Positions 45,690-57,763 of a stretch of DNA of 64,000 bases are shown in pieces. A program made the position numbers and the translations under genes. The notes beneath the pieces are model-generated. The model saw only the letters and a list, made by a program, of their open reading frames with translations. It was not told where the DNA came from and did no database searches. Every line of letters begins with the position of its first letter. Positions within the stretch are counted from its first letter, which is position 1. The DNA lies in contig BDSL01000074.1 of NCBI GenBank assembly GCA_003116995.1, positions 62,001-126,000 of the forward strand, read 5' to 3'. Source of the stretch: Yamagishiella unicocca. Its lineage: Eukaryota; Chlorophyta; Chlorophyceae; Chlamydomonadales; Volvocaceae.

Positions 45690-45922
45690 TGCATGCTCCA
45701 AGGGTCCCATACAACGCATGTTCCAAGGGTCCCATACAACCCATGTTCCATGGGTCCGATGCAACCTATGTTCCAAGGGTCCGATACAACCCATGTTCCA
45801 TGGGTCCGATACAACCCATGTTCCAAGGGTCCCATACAACCCATGTTCCAAGGGTCCCATACAACCCATGTTCCAAGGGTCCCATACAACCCATGTTCCA
45901 AGGGTCCCATACAACCCATGTT
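45690..45922. repeat. 25-bp minisatellite, about nine copies
   Basis: Tandem copies of CCATGTTCCAAGGGTCCCATACAAC with variants (TCCATGGGTCCGATGCAACC). It lies 3' of the PRC-barrel gene. Confidence 0.95.
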
Positions 45923-47450
45923 TCGTGGGCGACAAAACGCAACCCATCCTTAACATGCGCCGCGGGAGGGCCGCGGGACATGGCGCCAGTAGCGCTGGTT
46001 ATGACTGGCACCTGCTTAGGATTTTTGCGGGCGCACGTCGCGCCCGGCCCTCGCGTCAGTGCATAATGCATATCGAGCCGGGCAACCCGGTGGGGCTCCG
46101 GCAGCGGCATCGGTCTTTGCGGCCTGCACTCTTTGGGATCCGGATTCGCTGGTGGGATGCGGGATGACACGGAGGATGGAGGTGGTTTGAGAGGAAACCC
46201 ATCGGTCGGCATTGAAGAATGAAGCCGATTAGGAAGTGTGGGTGGTTGGGTGGGTGGGTGCCCCCACGTGGGAGTTAATGGATAGCGCGAGGTCCCAGGT
46301 CGACATGAGTTATGCATGCCACTTTTAAGTCTAAATCCCGTATACGGTGCCCCAAGAGATCCTTCGTGTTGTCGTGCGGAAAGCTCCGCTGCTGCAATCA
46401 ATGGCTGCGCCAGCTGAGATACCTGGGCGGTTGTTTGGGCGCTTGGAGCATTGGGAAGGGGGTGAGGTCGTTGGTAGTTGGTAGTTGTGGTGGGTTGCTT
46501 GTTTGCTTGCGTACTTGGAAAGGATGGCTTCGCATGACATTATGACCACTCGTGTATGTCGTGCGCATGTCTGCGCTGCTTTAGGTAGGGTGTACCGCCA
46601 CTCTTGGGAGACGTCCTGTCCTAGTATTGTTCTTTCTTTGGTGGAACCTAACTCATTATTGTGGTGCCGGAAGCGATTTAAAGTTCGTGGGCTGCGGTGC
46701 TGCTGTATAATCCTCTCGCCCGCCTACGCCTCTCGGCATCCCCCGTCTTTCATCCTCACCCAACTCGCCGGCGTTGCGCTCCTACATTTTCCCCGCGACG
46801 TATCGCCAGAGGAATCGCCTCGCTAGTCAATCCGTACGGAGAACCTCCTACATTTTCCCCGCGACGTATCGCCAGAGGAATCGCCTCGCTAGTCAATCCG
46901 TACGGAGAACGAATCCGTACGGCGGGGTTTCGGTGCGGATCGCGCAGGTCGTCATACGGCGGTGTGGCGGGTTCATCACTGCATGGGTCAGCGGCGTGGG
47001 TTCCATCTACGACGCCCTTCACGGTTGAGTAGCCACCTTCGCTGCTGCGACTGCTCTTGGCGGCCAGGGCCGGTGCTAGCGCCTGTGCCCAGAGTGCTCT
47101 CGCTGGCTCGGGGGCATCTGAGCAACCGACGTCGCTGCGGCGCATCCCGCCTCGGCCCCGAATGAGGCACCCGGCATCCCTCAATGTGGTAATAGTAGTA
47201 CTACTTGTTATAGTGTGCCCCATGTGCCAATATGACAGCAGGAGTCGCAGCTGTCAGTAAGTGTTACAAAGGGCCACAGGCCGGAAGGAAGAGCCATCGG
47301 GCGCAGTTACAAAAGCACACCCATCCACGCTAAACGCCACTAAGCAGTACCAGGGGCATCTTCCCTGGGGCCCCACCGTAACAGCTACCCCTACTGCCTC
47401 CCCAAGGTATGCATAGTTGGAGGTCTCACTCCTACTGCAAAAACATATGC
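45923..47450. other. Intergenic, with a 66-bp exact duplication
   Basis: No gene supported. The segment 46779-46844 (starting CTCCTACATTTTCCCCGCGA, ending TCCGTACGGAGAAC) is repeated head to tail at 46845-46910. A partial copy of repeat A (GAGCCATCGGGCGCAG) lies near 47291. Confidence 0.5.
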
Positions 47451-47479
47451 AACACTGTACCGATGGCTCTACCGTTTGG

Positions 47480-48284
47480 TCTGGGGCCCACTGTAACAGT
47501 TACCACAACAACTACCAGGGTTTTCTTGGAGCGGGAGTGGCGGGAGTGTACGGGGGCGGCCGAAGGCGTGTGGGTGGACCTCACATCTCCGTGGTGGATG
47601 GCCGCGGTGGCGAGTAGGGCGGCGTCGGCGGGTACGGGCCACCCGACCACAGCTGATGCGGAGGTGATGTTGGGTCCGCGCCGCGGGTGGCGGTTGGAGG
47701 GGTGGCAGCCTACTTCGGTTCAGAGTACGTCGGTGCGAGTGTCCGCGCTCATGCAACTATCGGAAACGGTGGCGGCTCGCGCGGCCGCGCATGTTCTGTT
47801 CGTTCGGGAGGCACTGGTGGGGCCAGCGGTGGCCTCTGAGCTGCGCCTGGCTCTATCTGCACTGCAAGGCGCGTTCCGGAGGTTATGGCAGGGCCTGCGC
47901 TGGGAGAACTCCCACAAGGAGGGATGGTGGCGACTCGCGGTTGATGGGATTCCTCTGCTTGGCAACTCCCACATGCGGGGCGCAGTGGCCTCTCCGTGCA
48001 GTTGTGGTGGGCACCCTGGTGCGGTGCCAGGCGGGCCTTCCCCTCGGCAGCACCATTTATGGAGCTGCCCGGTGGCTTGAGCCACCGTCGTCGACCAACT
48101 GACCGTGCGGGTGGGCGCCGGGGCGTCTGGGGTCAAGTGTGGTTGGTACTGGACCCTCCTGGAGTAGGTGCAGCAATGTGTCTGGGACGTCGTGGTGATG
48201 GCGGCCATCAGTGCGATGGAAGCTGGGCGGCGGTACATGGCGGCTGCTTTAGACGTTTACATGCATCCGATGGATAATGGGTAG
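47480..48284 (+). pseudogene. Decayed element-type gene with C-terminal finger-like motif
   Basis: A long frame reaches the stop at 48080 with SVRVSALMQLSETVAARAAA, LRLALSALQGAFRRLWQGLR, WENSHKEGWWRLAVDGIPLL and a Cys/His cluster CSCGG...RQHHLWSCPVA. Past the stop the same sense strand continues with protein-like sequence and, after a second stop, VQQCVWDVVVMAAISAMEAG, whose close copy is at 3356-3174. Two internal stops in otherwise continuous coding sequence indicate a decayed gene. A Cys-Cys-His-Cys end of this type is seen in C-termini of plant and algal retroelement proteins, so I infer a non-LTR-like origin, without proof: no reverse transcriptase domain is visible. Its 5' edge abuts a truncated copy of repeat A (47452-47505). 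Confidence 0.5.
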
Positions 48285-49897
48285 GTCGGCGGCATGCTAC
48301 GAAAGGACGACGCTAGCTGTGCATGCGGCCCAGATGCTGAGCAAGAATGCCTTCGTACTGTAAGCCCGGTACAACAGGCACACCAGCAGCCATGCCCTCG
48401 ATACGTGCCCCGCTGCTTCAGATGTAGGACACCACGAAAGTGACAGCAGGGACCCCCGGTGGCACCTTACATGGACACGTTCGTCCTCGGGGCTCGAGGG
48501 AAACCCGTGGATGTCCGAAAAAACCGTTTAAAACAGAAGTTTTGAGATGCATGCTGGAGAACTGGGTTGTGGATACGAAAGCCGAAGGTCGTAATATGAC
48601 CTTTGGCGGCTAAGCTATATCGGCTACGGCGAGACGAAAGGAAGCGAGGACCCCGCGCGACGCACGTAAAGTTTTCGCAGAATCGGTTTTGGGCGCTAGC
48701 AGGAAAACTGTGGGAGTTGGTGCGCTATGGGAGAGCGGAGACGGGATACCGGGGGCGTCCTCGGGGCGGGGGCGCACATGCACCAGCAGGGCCCGACCCC
48801 GTGCAGCTGATTCTAAAGCAACCCGTCCTGAAATTCCTGATCCATCGAGCCAAGGCAAGAGATCCATCGAGCCAAGACAAGCAACGCGTAAAACTGAGTG
48901 CAGAGGGTGCACTCGATGCCAAGCCAAAGTAGGCTCCAGCCGTACGTATGCAAGTAGCGGACCCGTCGGGACAGGCGGTGGGCGCTTTAAGCTTTCAACA
49001 AACAACATTGCAACAACATTGCCTTCTTTACGAAATTGCAACTCCGGCCGTAAGGCGCTGCGCTAGCTAGTTCACTACGTACGGCGCTGCGCTGCTGCCT
49101 TGTGTCCCATCCTACCACGTGATAGCCAGCAGTGCCGTCCTGCCGCGAGGGCAGGCAGCAGTAGCAGGTAGCAGGCGTGGTGCTGCTGCAGCAGGAGCAG
49201 GAGCAGTGGCAGCCGGCAGCAGCAGCCGACAGCAGCAGCAGGAGCCTGAGGGAGCACAAAGGACACCAAGCCAACTCCAACCTGGCCGCCGGCTGCCGGT
49301 TCCATTGCGCCCAGCACGTATCACAGCATCCGCAACCGCAGCCTAGCGGCTTGCAGCGCTGACGGCACACGACTGCCTCCTGCCTGACCGGCCCCTGCTC
49401 GCCTGTCGGGCAGGCAGCTGGTGCCGTGCACCCCCGTTGTTCGTACAGATGCACGTGCCGTGTACCGTACTTTAGCATGATCATCACCTCGCTGCCAACT
49501 ACGTCAACCCACAAGCGTCGTCAACAGCCTGCCTCCAAGACCTGCTCCCAACTGCCAACTACCTACTAGGCTGCCCTACCTAGGTACCTATCACTCGAGT
49601 ACTACCGCCGTGCTAGTCGGTTACGTTTCGTGCAAAGCGACAGGCAGCCCCTGCGGAGAGCAGCCTCGCTCGCTTGCTCGCCCCACGCGCTCGTACACAC
49701 GCGCCTAGCTAGCTAGCTGGCTCCGAGACCAGCCGACACCTCCGCGGCGAGCAGGCAGCATGGCTCCAACGGCAGCGCAACGACGAAAGCATGTCGCCCC
49801 ACCTGCAGAGCAAACCCACACCTCCGCCGCCGCGAGAGCAAAACAAATGCGCTCACAGCAAAAAAGGAAAAAAAGCCCGGCGTCAAATGCTATGAAC
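48285..49897. other. Intergenic, with dispersed repeat B
   Basis: A long copy of repeat B is at 48491-48560 (GCTCGAGGGAAACCCGTGGA ... GAGATGCATGCTGGAGA). Frames at 48603-48932 and on the opposite strand have no family features. The right end is the 3' UTR of the minus-strand GYF gene. Confidence 0.4.
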
Positions 49898-52800
49898 TCA
49901 ATCTGCAGCCAGCAGCAGCTCCGACAGCGTCGTGTGGTACGCGTCCTCCACCCCCTCCCGCCACACCGCGCAAGTACGGAACTTGTCGTACTCCTCACGG
50001 TACTGCTCGTCCTGCGCCAGGTACTTCAGCCAGCTCCGAAACTGCCGTATGGAGCAGGGGCCCTGCTGATTGCCCGCGGGGTCGGAGTACCACCACACCT
50101 CCGAGGACTCACCGCACCCCCCTGCCAGCAGCGGCGGCGGCGTGAGCGGCCCGGAGCCATTGCTGGCGGAGGCGTCCGTGGCGTCGGTGGCGGCTGACGG
50201 CACCGCCAGCACCGCCGGCGTCGCCGGCGCTGGCGCGCTGCCGCCGGCATCGGCCTCCACGCCGCCGCCGTTGTCCGCCGCCGCTCCGCCGCCAGTGGAG
50301 CCGCGCCCAACCGCGCCGCCAGCGCCCCCGCCTGCCTCGGCGCCGGGCCGCATCGGACCATCCCCATCGTCCGCGCCATCGTCCGCGCCATCGTCCGCGC
50401 CATCGTCCGCGCCATCGTCCGCGCCATCGTCAGCGTCAGCGAATGTCGCCTCGGCATTGGCCCTCGAGAGGCCAGGACCTCGTAGGGTGTGCTCCTCCTG
50501 AAGTTGACCAGCGTCCCCGCCGCCGCCGTCCCCGCTGCCGCCTCCGCCACCGCCGTCGCCGACACCGCCGTCACGGGCGTCGCCCCACTCCACACTACCG
50601 GAGCGCCCGCGCCACCCGCTGTCGGCCCCCGCCGGCGTTGGTGACCGCTGCCCGTCATCGCCGGCTCCCTGCCCGTCATCGCCAGCTCCCTGCACGTCCG
50701 GCCGGTGCGACACCGCGGGCTGCCACCTGCCGCGAGGCGGCTGCCGCCCCCTGGGGCTGAGGTGGGTGCCGCGACCCCGCATAGAGACCACGTCGTCACG
50801 GCGGGGCGGATGGGAGTGCGGCTGGGAGCCGTCGGGGCGCGTCGGGCCGCCACCGCCGCGGCCGCTTCCGCGGCCGCCGCCGCCAAACTCGGGTCCGCCG
50901 CCGCCGCCGCACCAATCACCGCCGCCACGACCGCCGTAGTCCGCTGGCGGGCGGCGCTTGGCGGGCGGCAGCCCAGCGTCGGCGGCGCGAGGCGACAGCG
51001 GGCGGCGGCCGTACGGCGGTTCGATCCCGTTGAACCCGCCGTACGGCGCTCCGCCGCCACCGCCTGACGGCATGGGTGCACGGTGGTCGTACCCGCCGCC
51101 GGCGGATCGCACCCTCGGGGGGAAGCGCGGAGGCGGCGAGTGCGGGCGGGGCAAGGCACCGCGGACGGCAGGGTGCGGGGGCGGGGGCCGCAATAGGCGG
51201 GGAGGCGAGCCACCGCGGCCCCTGTCGTCGCCGCCGCCCCAACCCGCCTCGCGCCCACGTGGTGATGGGGCCGGCGGCGGTGGTGACCGGCCGGAAGCGC
51301 GGTCGGCCGCCCAGCCGCCGCCGCCGCCGCTGCTGTAGTAGCGGTCGCCCGGGACGCCGTACAGGTGCGGAGGTGATCCAGGCCGAGGGCGCCGGCTCAC
51401 TGGCTCGCCGCCGGGCGGGCCGCCGCGCCTGTCGTACGCCGTGTACGGCGGCGGCGGCGGGTGGCGACCGAGGTGCGGGCTCCGGGGCCGCGGCGGCGGC
51501 GGCGGACTGAGTGGTCGTTTACCGGGGTACGGTCCCGCCGGGCCACGGTACGGCGGTTCGTCCACATCGTCCCTTCTGCCGTCCGCGCCGTACCGCCCCC
51601 GCGGCGGAGAGGGTGTACGACGCCCATCTCGCTGGGGCCTGCTGCCAGGCCCGTGGAGCGGGCCTGGCCGCGTCACCGAGCCTCCCCGAGGCCCGGGGGC
51701 ATGCGGGTACAGATGATGGGCCGGCGGATGCGGGCCGGGGTCGGGAAGACCCCTGCCGCCACGGCCGCCGCTGCTGCTGCCGCCGCCACGGCCTCCGCCG
51801 CCGCCACCACCACCGTGACCCCTCATCGAGTGCGGCGGCGGCGAGTGCGGCGAGCGGCCGCGGCGCTCCGGTTCTTGAAAGCCGCCACCGCTGGCCGGTG
51901 GGGCGCGCGGAGGCGGCGGGTGCAGGTGAGGGGCAGGGTGGGGTCGGCGAGCGGGGCCGCCGTAGCCGGGTGGAGGCCCGGCGGCCCGGTCGTCGTGCGG
52001 GGGGTACATAGCCGGCGGCGGCAGCGGCAGCGGCGGCGGCCGGTGGGGGCCCCCTGGACCGGGCCCCAGCGGAGGCCCTGGTGGACCCCTGGGTCCCTGA
52101 CCTGCGGGGATAGGCCAGGTTCCACGACGGAAGAGAGGGCCCCAGGGGGGTTCAGTCTCCCTCTGCTTTTTTGTTCTAGTAACGCACCCTACGCAGAGAC
52201 CTCGTCCCGCCATCCGCCATACCCTCATGCCGCAGCATAACCCCCAAACCCACCCCACCCCATCCCACCCCATCCTGGGTAGGAAGGAATTATTGCTAGC
52301 GAATTGCCTGTACGCTTGCGTTGTCGTCTGCGGGCAAACGGGTGCTCGTCTGTGCCCTCGCGTTGTTTTCCGGTCCCCTACGGCAGTGCGCCATGACTTC
52401 GGTATCCTGGCTGGCCCTGTCCGATACCCTACTTCTTCCGCAACCATAAGGACCCGATACCCTACTTCTTCCGCAACCATAAGGTCACGATCTGTAATCG
52501 GGGCGGGTCAGGGGTCGTCGAGCCTGGCTCCAGCATGTGCAGCCAGTTCATCAAGTTCTCCACCATGGCCCCCAAAGTGGCCTCTCACTCCGTTTCCCTA
52601 AACCGCGCGGAGTCATTGTTTCCGTTCGTCCACAGGCACCGTAGCCCGGAATAGACATAGCCGCCGCGGGTCGACATCCGACCTCGTCCATTTTTCGTTT
52701 CCTTACACACGTTCTCCAGCACGCACCTTCAAAATGTTTCCTAATCGGCTTCGTAGTCCATAGGCTCTCTTCACAAACACCCACCCCACCCCACATCCCG

Positions 52801-54333
52801 ACAGCGTACCTCGCGGCTCGCCACCCCGGAATTGGTCGGGTGCCCGCCCCGGCCCCGGCCCTCTCCCCGGCCCCGGGTCCCGCCCGCGGTTATGGCCAGC
52901 TCCCGGCGGCTCCCGCAGTCTCCCCTCCTCCCAGGGCGCCTGCTCGTGGCGGTCGGACCCCGCCGAGCTGCCCACCCACGCGACGTCCGTCGGCGGCGGG
53001 CGGCGCGGTGGCGGGTGCATGGAGCCGCCCTCCCAGGAACCGCCGCCGGAGAGGCGTGGACCCGGTGGCGGCGCACTGGAGCGCCCGCCGCCGCCGCCGC
53101 CGCGGCCGCCGCGGCCGGCGGCCCATCCAGGTGAACCCGGCTGGTGTCGTACGTCGTCGTAGCGGCGGCCGTCAGGCTGGGCTTCAGCGGGGTGCCCAGG
53201 CTGGCCGTACGGGTCGTACGGCGGCGCAGACCGCGGTCCTGGCCTTGGCCCCGGGCCCTGGCCCGGACCCACCCGCCTGCAGCAGCAGTGGCAGCAACCC
53301 AGTACGGCACACGATTCAGTGGCTGGGCGTCCCGGGGGGCCTATCTTGCCACCGGTCGTACCGGATCGTACCAGCAGCACCCCCGCTACGGCAAATACGT
53401 ACGACAAATGACCCCCTTCCCCCAGCGACGACGGCGCCGTACATGCGCGCTCGTGCGCCATTACCGCACCTGTCGCTGTACGGCAGCCTGGAGGGCTCAG
53501 GAGGGCCCGCTGGCTGATAGCCGCCGCCGCCACCGCCAGCTCCTCCTCCTCTTCCGCCGCCGCCGCCCCTCGGCCCCGCCCGCTCCCAGTTGTGGGTTAC
53601 GCCGCCCCTCGGCTGCCCGGCTGGTTGGGGTGAAGGCCGCCGGGGACCGTTATCCCGGCGATCCGATGGCAGCTGCCCCGGTCCCGCGGGTCTCCCGCCG
53701 AGGCTTGGACCCGCTGGGTACGGCCCCCGTGCGCCGCCACCTCCACGCCTGCCGCCACGCGCGCCGCCACGCCCGCCGCCGCCTTTCACGGGGCTGCGGC
53801 TGCGGCTGCGGCGCCAGCTGGCACCAGGCGGGCGCCGTGGGCTGGCGCTGCGGCTGCGGTGAGGCGCAGAGGGAGGAGGTGGCTCCCGGTGGGAGGGGTT
53901 GGGATGCTGGTTGGGCGCTGGGGCAATACCCTCTGCGCTGTCCCGTGGCTGTCCTGTGGCCAAGCTGCCAGGTGCGCCCCGATGAGCTTTCGCGTTATCG
54001 TCAGCGGCTCCGACCTTCGCTTTGTAGCTGGGTTCATCATTGCTGGCGCGCCCATGCTCCTTCCGGTCAACGTCGCCAAGCTCGCGGTCGTCAGCGTCGA
54101 CCTCACCACTTTGATGGCTCGCCGATTTGGTCGTTTCCTGATCATGGACAGGCGCCGCTCCATTATCTCTGGATTGCCGCTTGCGCTCACTGTCGTTGCT
54201 GTCGGCGAAGCGGGCCCGCGCGCCAGAACCGCTGCTGCTGCTGTCGCCACGTTGTGTGCAAGGTGAGCGGCTGCGACTGGAGGAGTGTTTCCTGCTGTCT
54301 GATCGAGCAGGGCCATCAGCGCTTTCCTTTGCC
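49898..54333 (-). CDS. Large RS/Gly/Pro-rich protein with C-terminal GYF domain
   Basis: Three phase-consistent exons, 54333-53470, 53276-52810 and 52101-49898, encode about 1,180 residues, with a 5' exon still missing. The N-terminal part is polar with Arg/Ser motifs (SDSRKHSSSRSRSP, SAPHRSRSASPRRPPGASWR, RRSRSRSPVKGGGG). The middle is extremely Gly/Pro/Arg-rich (e.g. SPPPPPRPRSPHLGRHPPPP). Near the C-terminus an acidic ADDGADDG minisatellite precedes a GYF-type module: SEVWWYSDPAGNQQGPCSIR, QFRSWLKYL and FRTCAVWREGVEDAYHTTLS, ending ELLLAAD. GYF domains bind proline-rich peptides; with the RS segments this suggests a nuclear RNA-processing or chromatin partner. The module follows the plant variant in which the core W-x-Y-x-D-x-x-G-x-x-QGP is kept. 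Because the sequence is so GC-rich, the antisense frames are also long; the kept phases and the GYF domain decide the strand. Confidence 0.75.
50357..50440. repeat. 12-bp coding minisatellite in GYF gene
   Basis: About six copies of GCGCCATCGTCC, in frame on the minus strand, encoding an ADDG/DDGA series. Confidence 0.85.
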
Positions 54334-56690
54334 CTGTAATTATGAATGGCCCCGTTAGCGGAATCAGCAGGCGGGACCGGCGCACATTACAAGCTCAAGT
54401 TTATTCACATCGCAGCAATAGCTAGTCCACAGGTGCTTACATTTCCACTTGTTGCGCCCTAACAGCGGCCGCCCGCCTTTAGGAACATTCCTTAACACGA
54501 TTATTGTATGCAAGGCCACATCCTAGTGTGCCACATACAGAGATCAGGTTAGAAACAAGACAGTCTATAGCTGAACTAAATGTCGGGTGCCGTTCGCCGC
54601 TCGCTCAAGCCGTCGGCGCAATTGTGCGCGCAATTTATAACTGAACGAGAGTTGATAACTAATCCATATCAGTTTACCAGATAACACGCTAAGCTGTGCA
54701 TGCCATCGATCAAGTGAATCCTTGAAAGGCAAAGGCAAAGGCAACAGGGCAACCGCATGCTCGCCGTACACGATGATATGTAGTCAGCGTCCCTGTTTGT
54801 CCTGTCACATTTCATCCAAGTTATATTCTAACATGCACAACAGTGCGTGATTGGTTCATTGTATGCGGGAATCTGCCTCAGGGCGAACGCGGCCAGCACC
54901 AAGGGTTTCATCGCGTGCAGCCGTGTACGTGCCGCTTTAATCGTTGTCGGCAAGGACGGTGAGAGGAGAACAAGAGTTCCAGCCGAGGGCTCGAACCGCG
55001 GAGCGCATGACGCAGGGGCCGTCCAGCTTAACGGCGTGAACATAGCCCAGATACGGCACTATAAGGCACTATCACCGTGCCTACTGTTTCGGTCTAGACC
55101 CCACATTGCAGAAACCAGCAACCTGTCCGCCCATTTAAAGCAGTGGAGCAGCCTGATCCACATCCAGCCCCTTCCAACCAGGCTTGACTTACTGGACTAT
55201 CACTGACTATCCAATAGGAGCGAAGACCAGGCCATAGGAGGCCACTACTGGAGGGAACTAACCCCGCAGCTCACCACAGGTTACAGTACCAACCCTCACC
55301 CCAGGTTACAGTACCAACCTTCCAACGCCTACCGCCATGTGCCTGACCGTGCCTGACCTCCGTCCTTCAGTGCTAGCGAAGCCATGCTAGCAAAGACAAC
55401 CCACCTGAAACGGCAGGATGGCTGCTGCTGGACCAAGGGTCATATGGAAGTCCACCGTGGAATACAGAGGATAGTTTCATGACAATCCTTCTGTGGGCTG
55501 ACTACCTTGGCACGAAGTGGGGCGGCAATTATTCGGTTGCCGTGCCAGCCCATAAGATGTTAATGGTGAGTCTGTTATCGACCTGCATGAATGGATGTGT
55601 GGCAGCGTTATGAAGGGGCCTGACTGCCCATCCAGACGGAACCATATGCTGATTGTGCATGTGTTATTGCATTTGCTGCAGCGCGCTGTGGGAGCTGGTA
55701 TCCCTGCTGTCCAGTGCGTGATTAATTCATTGTAAACGGGAATCTGCCTCAGGGCGAACGCGCCCATGCCGGGTCTCATCATACGACCAGCCAGGGCGGA
55801 ACCCAGCAGACGCCCCGGAGAAGCACAGGAAAGCCCCGAACGGCACAACACACGCCACCCCTCCAAAAACAGCAGCCAAGACGCAACAGCACGGTCAACC
55901 GCCAGGCACCGCAAAACGATACGCACAACCCGCACGATAGCGAGAAAGAGGACAACAAAAAGCCCGGGCAGAGCAGACCAAGAAAGGAAGCCGGCAAGTG
56001 GCAGGGGGACGAACACGACCAGGCACAACCCACGCGGACGTGCCAACCACAGCACCAACCAGCAAAAGGAATAGTAGCAAAAAGGGCATTCCAGAAAAGC
56101 AAGCAACGAGTAGTACTACGACGACGAGTGTTAGCTCATTTCTCATCGCTTTAATTCCGCCGGCAGCTATCTACAGACAGTGCATTGCGATGGGTTGACG
56201 ACCGGAACCGCCCCTGCACTCGTCCCTGGCTTGCTCGCGAACAGGCACCACGATACACGGTGTCGCTAGCACTGGCAGCCTGGCACCGCCCCCACATAAA
56301 GACCCGCACTACACCGGCGGCAGCGCACGGCAGCAGCAGTGAAAGACCCATCCATCCTGGCCGCCTTCATCAGAAAGGCGGCGGCTTCCCGCCGTAGCAT
56401 ATTATTTGAGCGATCATTTCGTGCGTGCCTGGTGCGATCATGACGCACGGCAACAGCCATGCACCGGTTGTTTGCGTAGTCATGTAGCTGCATAGTCATC
56501 ATCATCCCTAACATATCATTTCACGCGGACCAGCAGGCTGCTGCTCGCTGCAGCGCTGGTCAAGCAACAGCGACGGCCACGGTTGGTTGCAATCACGTCA
56601 TCATCAGCTTGCTTGCATGGCCCGTCCGCCCATGCGAGCAAACATCAACGCGGGGAGCCCCAGCGGCTTGCTACTGGTCGCCGGCCATCT
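54334..56690. other. Intergenic with a duplicated motif and an A/C-rich block
   Basis: The motif CGGGAATCTGCCTCAGGGCG with flanking TTCATTGTA occurs at 54845-54893 and again at 55716-55768. At 55795-56100 the plus strand is strongly A/C-rich, leaving a 102-codon frame open on the plus strand (55766-56074) and a hydrophobic frame open on the minus strand; neither has family features. The missing 5' exon of the GYF gene should be in the left part. Confidence 0.4.
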
Positions 56691-56703
56691 TACAACGCAT
56701 GCG

Positions 56704-56775
56704 TCTCTTTCCAGTGTTAGGCGACGCGCCCAATTTCTCTATCGTACGGTATGGGGCCCACGCACTGTACGAGTT
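56704..56775 (-). repeat. Short dispersed repeat A (SINE-like), diverged copy
   Basis: Reverse complement reads GTACAGTGCGTGGGCCCCAT ... GGGCGCGTCGCCTAACACTG, an older, diverged member of the family. Confidence 0.55.
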
Positions 56776-56786
56776 ACTGTCCCTGT

Positions 56787-57222
56787 TCACTTTTTCCCCC
56801 GTCGTTTTTGCGATTGTTTTCGGCCATTCTGTAGATTAGGATGCACGGCAGTAGCCCGTTATGTGCGTTTGGGACCCACGGGTATGTATGCGTTGCGTCG
56901 CGGCGATGGCGTCTGTGACCCACAAGAAATTTTGTTTCGCGCTCTTTTTCGTATTGTTTTCGGCCACTTTGTAGAGTTTGTTCCACAGCACTGCACTGCT
57001 TTGCGTTTGGGACCCAGAGTTGCTGTGAAGCACTAGTATTTGTGGTCGTACAGGTCCAAGTAGGCGGTGTCCCAGGTACCCAGTAGAAAGCTTGCTTCGC
57101 GCTGAATTGCCTACTGTTTTCGGCCATTTTTAGAGTTTCCGTCCACGGTCCTCCACGTCTGTGCGTTTGGGGCCCATAGTGGCTGGGGCGCGCTTGTAGG
57201 TGTCCAAACTCAGGGACTTTGT
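56787..57222. repeat. Satellite-like block, left copy
   Basis: Starts at GTTTTCGGCCATTCTGTAGA and proceeds through TGCGTTTGGGACCCACGG, CGGCCACTTTGTAGAGTTTG, TTGCTGTGAAGCAC and GTGTCCAAACTCAGGGAC. The same ordered sequence occurs at 59237-59711, so the two blocks are direct repeats flanking the Pro-rich reading frame. Confidence 0.85.
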
Positions 57223-57763
57223 CCTGTTGCTGTTGGAATGTGGACAGTCCGTAGCGTAACATATTTTTCATCACTGCAGAATGGCGCTGTGTCCAGCACT
57301 GCGGTGTTCTGTGATCTCAAATGGTTCCTTTCTTGCCGGTACGAGATGAGTGTTTGTCGTCCCCTCCTACGATTATTTACGGCCCATCCTGCCGTTGTAA
57401 TGATTGGGGGACCCACGATTTTCATCGAAAGTGTGGGGTGTACGGCGTTGCATGCTGGTGGGGTCGTTCTTGTAGCCAACAGCGACTTTATTTTACACAG
57501 TTACGATCTCAGCCTCGTTGTTGTCATTAGCCATCGCCGTAACGTAGCATAGGGATGCAAAGTCTGTGCTGTGTAGCATAATTGCTTGTTCGTTGGGCTC
57601 GCGACACGAGACTTCGTCATGGTGCAGCTGGGTGGGACATTACAAGATAATTAACGCACTCCGGCTGCTGTGCCGTCTTTGCCCGGTGGCTTGGTGAGTA
57701 TACAGTGTGGATAAGTATTGTCTTTAGTAGAACAGTAGCCAGACCCCCCGTTCTCGCGTTGAA

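Noticed and set aside
50026..51258. Long alternative frames over the GYF gene (410 codons minus frame, several plus frames)
   Set aside because: Extreme GC content keeps every frame open. Only the frame ending in the GYF module keeps phase across the splice sites.
55477..56106. Hydrophobic minus-strand frame (multi-span membrane protein)
   Set aside because: Hydrophobicity follows from the A/C-rich composition of the other strand; no family motif or splice support.
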